NCBI GenBank assembly: GCA_025058175.1
Contig: JANXED010000002.1
Coordinates: 44,505 to 108,504 of the forward strand
Reading direction: 5' to 3'
Source of the DNA: Candidatus Calditenuaceae archaeon
GTDB taxonomy: Archaea; Thermoproteota; Nitrososphaeria_A; Caldarchaeales; Calditenuaceae
DNA: 64,000 nucleotides
Positions 52,725-60,047 of the stretch are shown here, piece by piece (position 1 is the stretch's first letter; each line of letters begins with the position of its first letter). Below the pieces are notes generated by a model, which saw only the letters and a list, made by a program, of their open reading frames with translations, searched no databases and had not been told where the DNA came from. A program made the position numbers and the translations under genes.

Positions 52725-53546
52725 ATGATCGTTACCGTGAACGAGCTGACCACTAAGCGAAGCGTCAGGTTGGAGGTCGAGCCCGGCCACACGGTGAGGG
52801 CGGTCGTCGAGGAGGTGATGAAAGCGCTGAAGGTCCCGCCGCAGACGACGTACAGGCTGGTACTGGGCGGGAAGGAGATCGGGCCAGAACTCTTCGACAA
52901 GACGCTGGGCGAGCTGGGCATATCGGACGGTGCTGTGATGGACCTCGTCCCGAGGCCCGTCGGCGGATCAACCCTCTTGCCCAAGGAGAAGTTCCTGAAG
53001 AGGCTGGAGAGGGAGGAGGAGGACCTGAGGAACGGCGGGTACCCTTTCACCAGACAAGACGTCTGGAGTCCGATGAACTTCCCGATGGTCTACAGCGCAG
53101 GCTACGAGACGGTCAACGTGGCGGTGAGGTACACGGTCTCCTTCAGGGCCAGGGGGTTCGTCATGACGAAGAGGGGGATCGAGGAGCAGTGGGACCACTT
53201 GGCGAGCCTCTACGTCCTCGACTACTACCCCTACATGGATCCAAAGAAGGGTGCACCGATGAGGATATTCTGGGAGAGCGACATTTTCCACCCTAACATC
53301 TGCCCTGGGCCCCGCTTCAACGGAAACGGGCTCGTCTGCTGGAAGATGATCAAGGAATGGGGGAAGACCTTCTCGCTCGCGACGCTCGTGAGGGGGCTTC
53401 AGCTCCTCGTCGAGAACCCAAACCCCGAAGACCCGCTCAGCAAGATACCGATATGCATGCACGCAGCGTCCTTCTTCAAGGAGAACCCGCACCTCACGGG
53501 CACCTACAGGCCAGATACCGGAAGCAGGCCCAGAGTGATCGAATAG
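52725..53546 (+). CDS. Ubiquitin-like domain fused to an E2 conjugating domain
   Basis: 273 aa from the ATG at 52725 (TTG at 52716 is also in frame). Residues 1-77 read as a beta-grasp Ubl: IVTVNELTTKRSVRLEVEPG, a central helix (TVRAVVEEVMKAL), YRLVLGGKEI, and LGELGISDGAVMDLVPRP. Then comes Gly80-Gly81 and Ser82, exactly where a ubiquitin would end. Residues about 86-260 form an E2: an N-terminal helix (KEKFLKRLEREEEDL), FHPNI (His-Pro-Asn 189-191), catalytic Cys205 in GLVCWKMIKEW, and LLVENPNPEDPLSK. The HPN-to-Cys distance is longer than in most E2s. Either the fusion is cut after Gly-Gly or the Ubl acts in cis. Confidence 0.93.
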   Translation: MIVTVNELTTKRSVRLEVEPGHTVRAVVEEVMKALKVPPQTTYRLVLGGKEIGPELFDKTLGELGISDGAVMDLVPRPVGGSTLLPKEKFLKRLEREEEDLRNGGYPFTRQDVWSPMNFPMVYSAGYETVNVAVRYTVSFRARGFVMTKRGIEEQWDHLASLYVLDYYPYMDPKKGAPMRIFWESDIFHPNICPGPRFNGNGLVCWKMIKEWGKTFSLATLVRGLQLLVENPNPEDPLSKIPICMHAASFFKENPHLTGTYRPDTGSRPRVIE

Positions 53547-53556
53547 GTGCGAGGAC

Positions 53557-54039
53557 TTGAGGGGAGAGGAGGCGGGCGTCCTCCCCGTCTACGTCGAGCT
53601 GGAGGCCCTCGTTAAGGCCGTCAGGCACTGTAGGGAGGGACTGCCTTACGAGGTCATCGGTTTCCTGATTGGAGAGCGGCTGAGGTGGAGGGACAAGCTC
53701 TACGTCTTAATCACCGACACCGTGAGGGGTAGGTCGGTTCAAACCCGCACCTACGTCGAGTTCGATCAGGACGCGCTGGCGGAGGTCGCGGGGCTCATCA
53801 GGGAGGAACACCCGGACGCTGAGATCGTGGGCTGGTACCACTCTCACCCGGGATACGGTTGCTTCATGTCCCCTACTGACATTCGCTCCCATACGACCTG
53901 TTTCCCCTATCCACATCAGGTCGCGCTCGTCATCGACCCAGTCAGAGGCGAGGCCTCGTTCTTCAAGGTCGATGGGGAAGGGGATTACCGAACCGTCCCA
54001 TCTGCGGTGGTGAGGAGGACGCGTGGTCAGGATCGTTGA
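53557..54039 (+). CDS. Rpn11-like JAMM/MPN+ deubiquitinase
   Basis: 160 aa. The complete JAMM zinc motif is present: Glu32 (YEVIGFLIG), His95 and His97, Ser105 and Asp108 in HSHPGYGCFMSPTD. The HSHPGxGC form is that of Rpn11/CSN5-type isopeptidases more than of bacterial RadC-like JABs. Expected to cleave after the Gly-Gly of the Ubl, maturing the fusion or removing Ubl from targets. TTG start 10 nt after the Ubl-E2 stop, so the same message. The 3' end overlaps the next small gene by 17 nt. Confidence 0.93.
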   Translation: MRGEEAGVLPVYVELEALVKAVRHCREGLPYEVIGFLIGERLRWRDKLYVLITDTVRGRSVQTRTYVEFDQDALAEVAGLIREEHPDAEIVGWYHSHPGYGCFMSPTDIRSHTTCFPYPHQVALVIDPVRGEASFFKVDGEGDYRTVPSAVVRRTRGQDR

Positions 54040-54190
54040 GGTAAGGGAGAGGGACGTCAGGGAGGCTCCGCCCCCCGTTGACGGGGAATACGAGCTGATA
54101 GCTGTCGACTGGGAAGGCGTCGGTTACGATCTCTCGGACCTTTTGAGCCAGTTGGAAGATGAAGCGAGCAGGGCTCGGACGGAAGACTAG
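54023..54190 (+). CDS. 55-aa acidic protein overlapping the JAMM gene
   Basis: GTG at 54023 to TAG at 54190. Reads VVRIVEVRERDVREAPPPVD, then EYELIAVDWEGVGYDLSDLL and an acidic end. Alternating hydrophobic strands followed by a helix suggest a small folded protein. Codon choice resembles its neighbours. It overlaps the JAMM 3' end by 17 nt in another frame and stops 4 nt before the convergent helical gene ends. No family recognised; could be a partner or substrate of the cascade. Not checked for conservation. Confidence 0.5.
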   Translation: MVRIVEVRERDVREAPPPVDGEYELIAVDWEGVGYDLSDLLSQLEDEASRARTED

Positions 54191-54194
54191 GCGG

Positions 54195-54974
54195 TCAGGG
54201 TCCACGTCCTTCCGTGCCTCTTCGCGATATGCCCATGACGGCGGCCTTCGACTCGTTCAGGGCCTTCGCTAGAAGGCGCTCCTTCGGGCCGAGCCTCGTC
54301 CCCAGCGCGCTAAGGGCGAAGTCGATCTCGGAGGTGACCAACCTCGCGACCTCCTCGATAAGTGGTTCAAGGGCACTCGAGCCCGACTCGTACTCCCTAA
54401 GGAGGACAGCCAAGTCGTCGCCGATGTAGAGGGCCCTGTAGATCGACCGATCAAGCCTCTTGTAGAGTTTCCTGGAGATCCTGATGAGCCGCAGCTCCCA
54501 GAGGGCGAGGTCCAGCAGCGCCCGAGCCTCCCTCTCCCTGCCGAGGGACTTCAGTATTCCGAGCGACGCTACTGCGCCGATGAACGCCCTGTAGAGTTTG
54601 CCAGCCTCAGCGACCGTGAGGGGGATCAGCTTGGTGTTGAGCATGAAAGCGATCTGCGCCTCGTCCTTCAACGTGAGGACACTCTTCGCCTCCTCGCCGA
54701 TGGCCTTGGCTAGGTCCTCCTTGCTCTGCTGGTCTGCCAACAGCGATGACGACTGTTCTCTGACGTCCGTCCACGACTTGCTCACGGCCAGCATCTTATC
54801 GAGGAGCGCCCCTATCGAGGACTCCCCAATCAACGGCGCCTCGGAGACGTAAAGTACAGTTGGAGGCGGTAGAACGTATTGATTCACCTTTAGGACCTTG
54901 GGTCTGCTTCTCTTCAGCGACTCAGTTCGCCCCCGAAAGAAGAGAGAGCCCGACCGATGTCCGCCACGACTCAT
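54195..54974 (-). CDS. Helical cytoplasmic protein in the pilin-like operon
   Basis: 259 aa, predominantly alpha-helical, no membrane helix. After a basic, low-complexity 30-residue start comes a helical body (LLDKMLAVSKSWTDVREQSS, ALLDLALWELRLIRISRKLYK, IEEVARLVTSEIDFALSAL). No family recognised. Its ATG overlaps the stop of the pilin-like gene upstream (ATGA at 54971-54974). Third gene of a minus-strand operon that starts at 56166. Could be a cytoplasmic partner of the pilus parts. Confidence 0.65.
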   Translation of the reverse strand: MSRGGHRSGSLFFRGRTESLKRSRPKVLKVNQYVLPPPTVLYVSEAPLIGESSIGALLDKMLAVSKSWTDVREQSSSLLADQQSKEDLAKAIGEEAKSVLTLKDEAQIAFMLNTKLIPLTVAEAGKLYRAFIGAVASLGILKSLGREREARALLDLALWELRLIRISRKLYKRLDRSIYRALYIGDDLAVLLREYESGSSALEPLIEEVARLVTSEIDFALSALGTRLGPKERLLAKALNESKAAVMGISRRGTEGRGP

Positions 54975-55429
54975 CCCCTGCTCACCGCTAGGATCCCGAC
55001 CCTATCAGCGGAACAGGTAAGCCTCGCGGTCCACGCGGAGAACGACCTGGTCGGGTCATAAGTTCCCCAGACGACCGAGAAGAGCCTGTGGCCTATCACG
55101 ACGGTACCGTCGGAGTTCCTGACCAGCTTGATGACCGTGAAGTTCACTGAGACGCTCGGCGGTGCAACTGACGCGATGATGGCGAGGGCCTCGTCGACGG
55201 GGATGCCGTCCTCCCGGCATACTAGGGCCTCCATCTGACCGCGCTCCGTCAGGGCCGCGACCATTTTGTTAGCGAGCTCCTCGAGGTCATTCCTCTGCTC
55301 AGAGACCGAGACGGTCTTCATGGAGACGATCTGATAGAAGAGGACAATCCCTATGACAATGATGATTGAGGCCAGGATCGCCTCAACGGTCCAAACCATC
55401 CCGAGACGCCTGGAGCTCGACGTCCTCAT
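54971..55429 (-). CDS. Pilin-like single-helix membrane protein
   Basis: 152 aa from the ATG that overlaps the previous stop (ATGA at 55426-55429). N-terminus RTSSSRRLGMVWTVEAILAS runs into IIIVIGIVLFYQIV: basic residues, Gly, then a hydrophobic helix, as in class III signal peptides (cut after RRLG). The extracellular part has two cysteines (VCRED and LTCSAD) that could pair, and ends GILAVSRG. Predicted minor pilin or pilus-associated protein. Confidence 0.7.
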   Translation of the reverse strand: MRTSSSRRLGMVWTVEAILASIIIVIGIVLFYQIVSMKTVSVSEQRNDLEELANKMVAALTERGQMEALVCREDGIPVDEALAIIASVAPPSVSVNFTVIKLVRNSDGTVVIGHRLFSVVWGTYDPTRSFSAWTARLTCSADRVGILAVSRG

Positions 55430-56166
55430 GACACACCACCCGACCAAGCCCAGACCTCCACGCTCAGGGTCACCCCGTTCTCTGATACGGTCGTCTCCGA
55501 AAGGTAAACCGCATCGGGCGGTATCGAGACCCTGGACGGCTCGACAAAGCGGCCCTTCACGAACGCCACCACTAATTCGGGGTATACAGCCGGCACGACG
55601 TGATAAGAAGACTCCGTGAAGACCACCACGGGCGACTCGAAGATAATCGGTGCGATCTCGTAACCGGACTCGACTACCGTTGACCCACCGTAATAGCAGA
55701 GGCTTGCGCTTCCAGAGACCCGTGTAGTTCCGTCTTCCCCGTAATTCACGAGGCGGGGATCGAGCCGCAGGCCCCTCACGAGGACGCCGTACTGCGTCAC
55801 TACGATCGTACCCCCGCCTCCTGTCGCGCAGGTCGTGTAATCGGACGGGAACGAGAGGGCGACAGCAGGGCCCGATTGCACTATCCTCTGCGTGAACGAG
55901 ACCCTTGCGACGAAGTCGACCCTGATTCCCCTGAAGTCGTAGGAAGGCGCTCCCACGTAGGCGGGGTTCAGGAAGAAGGCGTCCCTCGAGGACCTGGAGA
56001 CGAGCGATTTGATGAGGTTAAGGGCCGCCCTCGACTCGACGCGGACCATCGCGTCCTCAGTGAAGGAGAGGTAGCTCGATGCTCCGGAGAGCGCGGAGAA
56101 GACTACTAGACCAGCGACTAGCGCGAAGAGCGAGACCCCGATTGCCGCGTCAACCACCGCCTCCAT
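55426..56166 (-). CDS. Pilin-like membrane protein with large beta-rich domain
   Basis: 246 aa. The N-terminal helix (AAIGVSLFALVAGLVVFSAL) begins almost at residue 1, without a basic prepilin leader. An extracellular region of about 200 residues follows, rich in beta strands, with two cysteines (TTCATG, SLCYYG). First gene of a three-gene operon on the minus strand. The ATG lies about 28 nt from an ATAAGC element at 56192-56197. Looks like a pseudopilin or tip-type component; family unrecognised. Confidence 0.65.
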   Translation of the reverse strand: MEAVVDAAIGVSLFALVAGLVVFSALSGASSYLSFTEDAMVRVESRAALNLIKSLVSRSSRDAFFLNPAYVGAPSYDFRGIRVDFVARVSFTQRIVQSGPAVALSFPSDYTTCATGGGGTIVVTQYGVLVRGLRLDPRLVNYGEDGTTRVSGSASLCYYGGSTVVESGYEIAPIIFESPVVVFTESSYHVVPAVYPELVVAFVKGRFVEPSRVSIPPDAVYLSETTVSENGVTLSVEVWAWSGGVS

Positions 56167-56170
56167 TCTC

Positions 56171-56205
56171 GGTATATATCGGTCACCAACAGATAAGCAT
56201 AATGC
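56171..56205. promoter_or_regulatory. Divergent promoter region between the pilin-like operon and the RING gene
   Basis: Two AT-rich elements, GGTATATATC (56171-56180) and AGATAAGCATAATG (56191-56204), lie in the 79-nt gap. The second fits leaderless transcription of the leftward operon; either could serve the rightward RING gene with a leader of about 20-45 nt. Shared control of envelope and RING genes is possible. Confidence 0.45.
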
Positions 56206-56245
56206 TGACTAGGGAAGGCAGATCTGTGAGAACGATTTATTACGT

Positions 56246-56572
56246 ATGAGCGCGGGGAGCGGCGGATTGGAGGACCTGCTCAAGAGGCTGAGGCTGGAGA
56301 TCGTCGGCGACTTCAGGCAGTACCTGAACGCGCTTGAGCAGACCGGGGACGGCTCCTGGGAGGTGGCACTGACCGAGAAGGCAGAGGCCTTCGCGGGAAC
56401 GATGGAGTGTCCGGTCGATAGGGAGGAGGTGCGGATCGAGGAGAGCGTGCTGTGCCCCATCTGTTACACGCCATATCACGTGGACTGTGCCAAGATCCTC
56501 GCCAGCAGGTCGGAGAAGTGCTGGAAGTGCGAGCGGTTCGACAGGTTCGACCTCCTTCTGAGGGGCAGGTGA
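56246..56572 (+). CDS. Small RING-like zinc-finger protein (candidate E3)
   Basis: 108 aa. The N-terminal 50 residues are helical (LEDLLKRLRLEIVGDFRQYL). The C-terminal part has the order C55-P-V-D58, C70-P-I-C73, H78, C81, C92-W-K-C95, resembling prokaryotic RING fingers of the CPVD...CPICxTPYHxDC...CWKC type. One expected first-site ligand is Asp (D58) rather than Cys. By comparison with the small RING protein of the Caldiarchaeum cluster, a ligase role with the E2 is likely. Six nt upstream of the next gene, so an operon. Confidence 0.78.
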   Translation: MSAGSGGLEDLLKRLRLEIVGDFRQYLNALEQTGDGSWEVALTEKAEAFAGTMECPVDREEVRIEESVLCPICYTPYHVDCAKILASRSEKCWKCERFDRFDLLLRGR

Positions 56573-56578
56573 CGCAAA

Positions 56579-57436
56579 ATGAGCCTGGAGCACGAGGCGA
56601 GTCGTCGGATCCTGATCAGCCTGCTGACTGATCCTCACAGGTCAGGCAGGACAATTTACTTCGACCCAGATGCGCTATCGGCGAGGCTGGGTGGACAGGC
56701 ATGGGACCACCTCGAGGCGATGATCGAGCTGGGCGAGAAGGGGCTCATCAAGTTCCACTTCACCAAGGAAGTGGAACTTCTGTTCAGGTTCATACGCGCA
56801 AGGGCGAGGCTTGAGCACGTGGCCGGGTTGAAAGAGGTGGATGAGGTCGCCGACGAGCTGAGGAAGGCGAAGATCCTCGGCAGGATCGTAGGGAGGGACC
56901 TCGAGGTGATTAGGGATCAGAGGGTTCCTGACCACCTCGAGGCGCTCAGGGCCCTCTCGGTTCAACTCGGCAAGCTGCTGAAGCTCCTCGAGGGGAAGAA
57001 ACTGGTCAGCAGGGAGGTCTACGAGATGGTTGCAGCGTCAGTGCTGTCCCAGACCGCTAACGTCGTTCAGTCTACGGAGCAGGTCCTCTCCTCTCTCAGG
57101 ACGGCCCTAGCCGAACTCGTGGAGGTGATGAACGCATTGATTCAAGAGCGGGCGAGGATATTGGGGCTCCGCGACAGGCTAGGCTTCAATCTCGAGGAGC
57201 TCGACTTGGTGTCGAACTCCTACCTCTCGGGCATCGAGGAGTTCAGGCGCCTCCTTCAGCAGATCGATCGACTGTTGAGGGGAGCCATACCGAACTGGGA
57301 CGAGGTGATAGGGTCAGCTCAAAAGATGAGCTCGGAGTTCGCGCAGAGGGCGCCATTCGTTGACGTCGTCCTTAAACAGATGACCTCCATCAACGAGATG
57401 CTGAAGGCTGGAATTGAGACTGAACTTGGCCGATGA
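56579..57436 (+). CDS. Winged-helix-like plus coiled-coil protein, operon partner of the RING protein
   Basis: 285 aa, soluble. The first 65 residues look like a winged helix (SRRILISLLTDPHRSGRTIY, then WDHLEAMIELGEKGLIKF). The rest is long helices with coiled-coil character (VLSSLRTALAELVEVMNALI, IEEFRRLLQQIDRLLR). No known family. Follows the RING gene by 6 nt. Its layout parallels the convergent gene at 57390-58466, whose end it overlaps by 47 nt. Confidence 0.7.
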   Translation: MSLEHEASRRILISLLTDPHRSGRTIYFDPDALSARLGGQAWDHLEAMIELGEKGLIKFHFTKEVELLFRFIRARARLEHVAGLKEVDEVADELRKAKILGRIVGRDLEVIRDQRVPDHLEALRALSVQLGKLLKLLEGKKLVSREVYEMVAASVLSQTANVVQSTEQVLSSLRTALAELVEVMNALIQERARILGLRDRLGFNLEELDLVSNSYLSGIEEFRRLLQQIDRLLRGAIPNWDEVIGSAQKMSSEFAQRAPFVDVVLKQMTSINEMLKAGIETELGR

Positions 57437-58466
57437 GGAACTTCACCCTCTTGACCTCCTCGGTGACCCCCTCGAGTACCTTAAGCGCCCGCTGGAGCCT
57501 ATCGATGGAACCGTTCACGAAGTTGAGGTTGAGGTCTGAGCCTACCCGGAGCAGGCTTCTCATGGCATCGAGCTGCTCGCGCAACCTCTCGATGCTCCTC
57601 TCGAGGACCTCAACGTCTGTTTTACGCCTGCGAGTGAGCTCAGAGGCCCTCCTGGTCAACTCATGATAAAGGAAGTCGTACTCATCTTGGCTGATCTCGC
57701 CTATGCCGAGTCTCGCCTTGAGGAGCTCGAACTCTAACTTCAACTCGGCGGGAATGTCCTCCTGACCCTCGTCCTCAAGGAACTGCTTCGCAAACGACTC
57801 TAGGACCTCCTCGACCACCTCGTTTGACCAGGACGCGGTCGCGACGAGCTGCTCGGGCTGGAGGTCTCCGATGATGGTTCTCAGCAAGTCCGCCTCGAGC
57901 TTCTCCCGAACCTTTGAGAGGGTCTCCAGGGCCTCGCTCCCGAGACCTTTCGACCCCTCGAGCATCACCATAGACTCCTCGACCTCCCTCAGCGACCTCA
58001 GAAGGTCCTCGATCACCGCTGAGTTCCGGTCCTTCGATCCCAGGTAGTTGATCAGCGAGGAGATTAGCAGCGACCTCCTCCTGAGCAGAACGCCCATGAG
58101 GCTCGGCGAGGGCGGGACGTCATTGAGCGACGACCCGGGGATCGACAGCACGAGCTCCGTCATGACCCTCCTTACGCTCTCGTACTCGTACTCCTCGACC
58201 TTCCCGGACATGAATCCGTAGTCGAGCAGCCGGATCGCTTGGATCAGCATCTCCTTGGCCTCCTCATGGTCGGGGACTCCGACGATCGAGACCAGCCCGA
58301 GGGACTGCAGCCTGATCAGCCCCATCAGGACCTTCAGCTCATCGAGCCTGACGGCCTCCGCGGCCCCCTTCAGATCCACACGGACTCTGCCCCCCCTCCT
58401 CGGTAGCGAGGTCAGGTGCTGGATCAGCCGCACGTCCTCCTCCCTTATGCTCAACCCGCACCTCAC
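57390..58466 (-). CDS. Winged-helix-like plus coiled-coil protein
   Basis: 358 aa from a GTG; a TTG at 58454 fits the TTTTATTC box near 58483-58490 better. N-terminal 60 residues resemble a winged helix (IREEDVRLIQHLTSLPRRGG, LDELKVLMGLIRLQSLGLV). Long helical segments follow, including FELLKARLGIGEISQDEYDF (short C-terminal SHOCT-like pattern) and LERSIERLREQLDAMRSLL. No membrane helix. Family unknown. Architecture is like the convergent neighbour at 56579, suggesting two partner scaffold proteins. Confidence 0.68.
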   Translation of the reverse strand: MRCGLSIREEDVRLIQHLTSLPRRGGRVRVDLKGAAEAVRLDELKVLMGLIRLQSLGLVSIVGVPDHEEAKEMLIQAIRLLDYGFMSGKVEEYEYESVRRVMTELVLSIPGSSLNDVPPSPSLMGVLLRRRSLLISSLINYLGSKDRNSAVIEDLLRSLREVEESMVMLEGSKGLGSEALETLSKVREKLEADLLRTIIGDLQPEQLVATASWSNEVVEEVLESFAKQFLEDEGQEDIPAELKLEFELLKARLGIGEISQDEYDFLYHELTRRASELTRRRKTDVEVLERSIERLREQLDAMRSLLRVGSDLNLNFVNGSIDRLQRALKVLEGVTEEVKRVKFLIGQVQSQFQPSASR

Positions 58467-58523
58467 CAGCCGTGCCGAATAAAAGCCGTTCGTGGGACAT
58501 TAGGGGTGAGGGAACCTCTCACG

Positions 58524-60047
58524 TCAGGTCAAGTACTTCGTGCCTCCATGGACGAGCGCCCTGTAGACGACCGCCGCGAAGGCCGCTACGTACACCGAAG
58601 CGGCCGCGATGACCGTCGGCGTCGGGGAGCTGGCCAAAGGTTCGAAAGTCCTGAGGACGAGAACCGGGAGGGAGAGGAGGGCGGAGCCAGCTAGAGGGAC
58701 GACGATGAAGACCAGCGAGCCCAGCGAGAGCGGCGATGACTCGATCCTGACAGTCAGGGACGTGAGCACCGCGAGCGCCGAGCCGAAGTAGGACATGGAC
58801 GCGAGCAGGATCAGGTCCACCGCGAGGAACGGCAACTCCCCGACGCCTACCGAGACGAGCGAGTAGAGGAAGAGCGAGAACGGCAGGGTCACGGTCACGT
58901 AAGCCAGCAGGAGGCCCGAGAGGTACGGCCTCTCGCTCCAAGGTGACATCTTGACCAACCAAAGGTTCCTCCGCTCCGAGAGGCCCCAGTTTATCGCCAG
59001 CAGGGCAGGGAGCAGGGGGACGTAGAGCGCAATCATCGTGAGCTGGGCCAGCTCGGGGAACGTGAACGACCCCATAATTCTCGGGACCGCGATGTTACCG
59101 AGCGTGAGCAAAACGAGGACCGTCGCACCCGTGAAAAGGCTACCCTCCCTGGCGACCCTCGTGAGGTGTAGGGCGTACATCAGTCCGGTTAGGCGGGAAC
59201 TGGCCCTAAGTCCGAGCACCCGTAACAGGGCAGCTGGGACCGCAACGCGGCCCGTGATCATCGTGGGCCTGTCCATTAACGCCGAGACCAGCAAGGGCGT
59301 TACCGAGGGGTAGAAGTTCGTCCCGGAGAGCCGAACGTAAACCGCCAGCGAGGCCGCGACGTAAGGAAGCAAGTACAGGAGGACTGAAGTTGAGCCTTCG
59401 GTCACCGCGTGGGAGAGGATCAGGGCTGGGTGATAACTGAGCTCTGACGGCCGGGGGACTCCGAGCGCGGAGAGGCCCAAGGGCATCAGGACCGACGCCA
59501 TTAGACCCCAGCCGAGCAACCTCGAACCCCTGTCGCCTAACTTCGTCCTCGAGAGCCCGATCACGTGGGACAGCATGATCGCCATCACCATCGCGATCGC
59601 GTAGCACGGTATGGCGACCGCTAGGTACGTCACATGGGCCGGGTAAGTGATTGTCCCAATCATGAGGGCGACTGGCGGAACGACGAAGAGGGAGAGCATG
59701 ACGAACTGGAAGATCGCGTCCGAGACTAGGAAGGTCCTCGGCTTCACGCGCGACGGCAAGACGAAGTCGATCTCGTAGGGGAAGGCGGTGACCCCACCCT
59801 TCAGGCCGAGGTATATGCCGGCAGCCATGACGGCGGCCATGGTGACCTCGGTCAGGACCGGAAGGAAGCCCGCGGGGCCTGACCCCGACACGACGCCCGC
59901 GACCCGGAGCGCGAGCGAGAAGAGGCCGGTCCCGACGAGCCAGAGTCCATAGACGATGAACAAGAAGACGACGTTCCTCGGCCTACCGACGACGGGCCCC
60001 AAGTATTGGCGGAGTTTGACCCTCAGGAGGACGAAAGCGACCCTCAT
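58524..60047 (-). CDS. ABC-2-type exporter, membrane subunit
   Basis: 507 aa with about 11-12 membrane helices and short loops (VVFLFIVYGLWLVGTGLFSL, MLSLFVVPPVALMIGTITYP, LLLASMSYFGSALAVLTSL). The size and helix density fit large ABC-2 permeases. Start overlaps the end of the ATPase gene by 4 nt (60044-60047), so the pair forms one exporter. Cargo unknown. It lies between the ubiquitin-like cluster and the pilus ATPase. Confidence 0.82.
   Translation of the reverse strand: MRVAFVLLRVKLRQYLGPVVGRPRNVVFLFIVYGLWLVGTGLFSLALRVAGVVSGSGPAGFLPVLTEVTMAAVMAAGIYLGLKGGVTAFPYEIDFVLPSRVKPRTFLVSDAIFQFVMLSLFVVPPVALMIGTITYPAHVTYLAVAIPCYAIAMVMAIMLSHVIGLSRTKLGDRGSRLLGWGLMASVLMPLGLSALGVPRPSELSYHPALILSHAVTEGSTSVLLYLLPYVAASLAVYVRLSGTNFYPSVTPLLVSALMDRPTMITGRVAVPAALLRVLGLRASSRLTGLMYALHLTRVAREGSLFTGATVLVLLTLGNIAVPRIMGSFTFPELAQLTMIALYVPLLPALLAINWGLSERRNLWLVKMSPWSERPYLSGLLLAYVTVTLPFSLFLYSLVSVGVGELPFLAVDLILLASMSYFGSALAVLTSLTVRIESSPLSLGSLVFIVVPLAGSALLSLPVLVLRTFEPLASSPTPTVIAAASVYVAAFAAVVYRALVHGGTKYLT

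Noticed and set aside
56226..56249. Seven-codon GTG mini-frame just before the RING gene
   Set aside because: Very short, out of frame with the RING gene, and its overlap with the ATG is easily chance; promoter position there is ambiguous.
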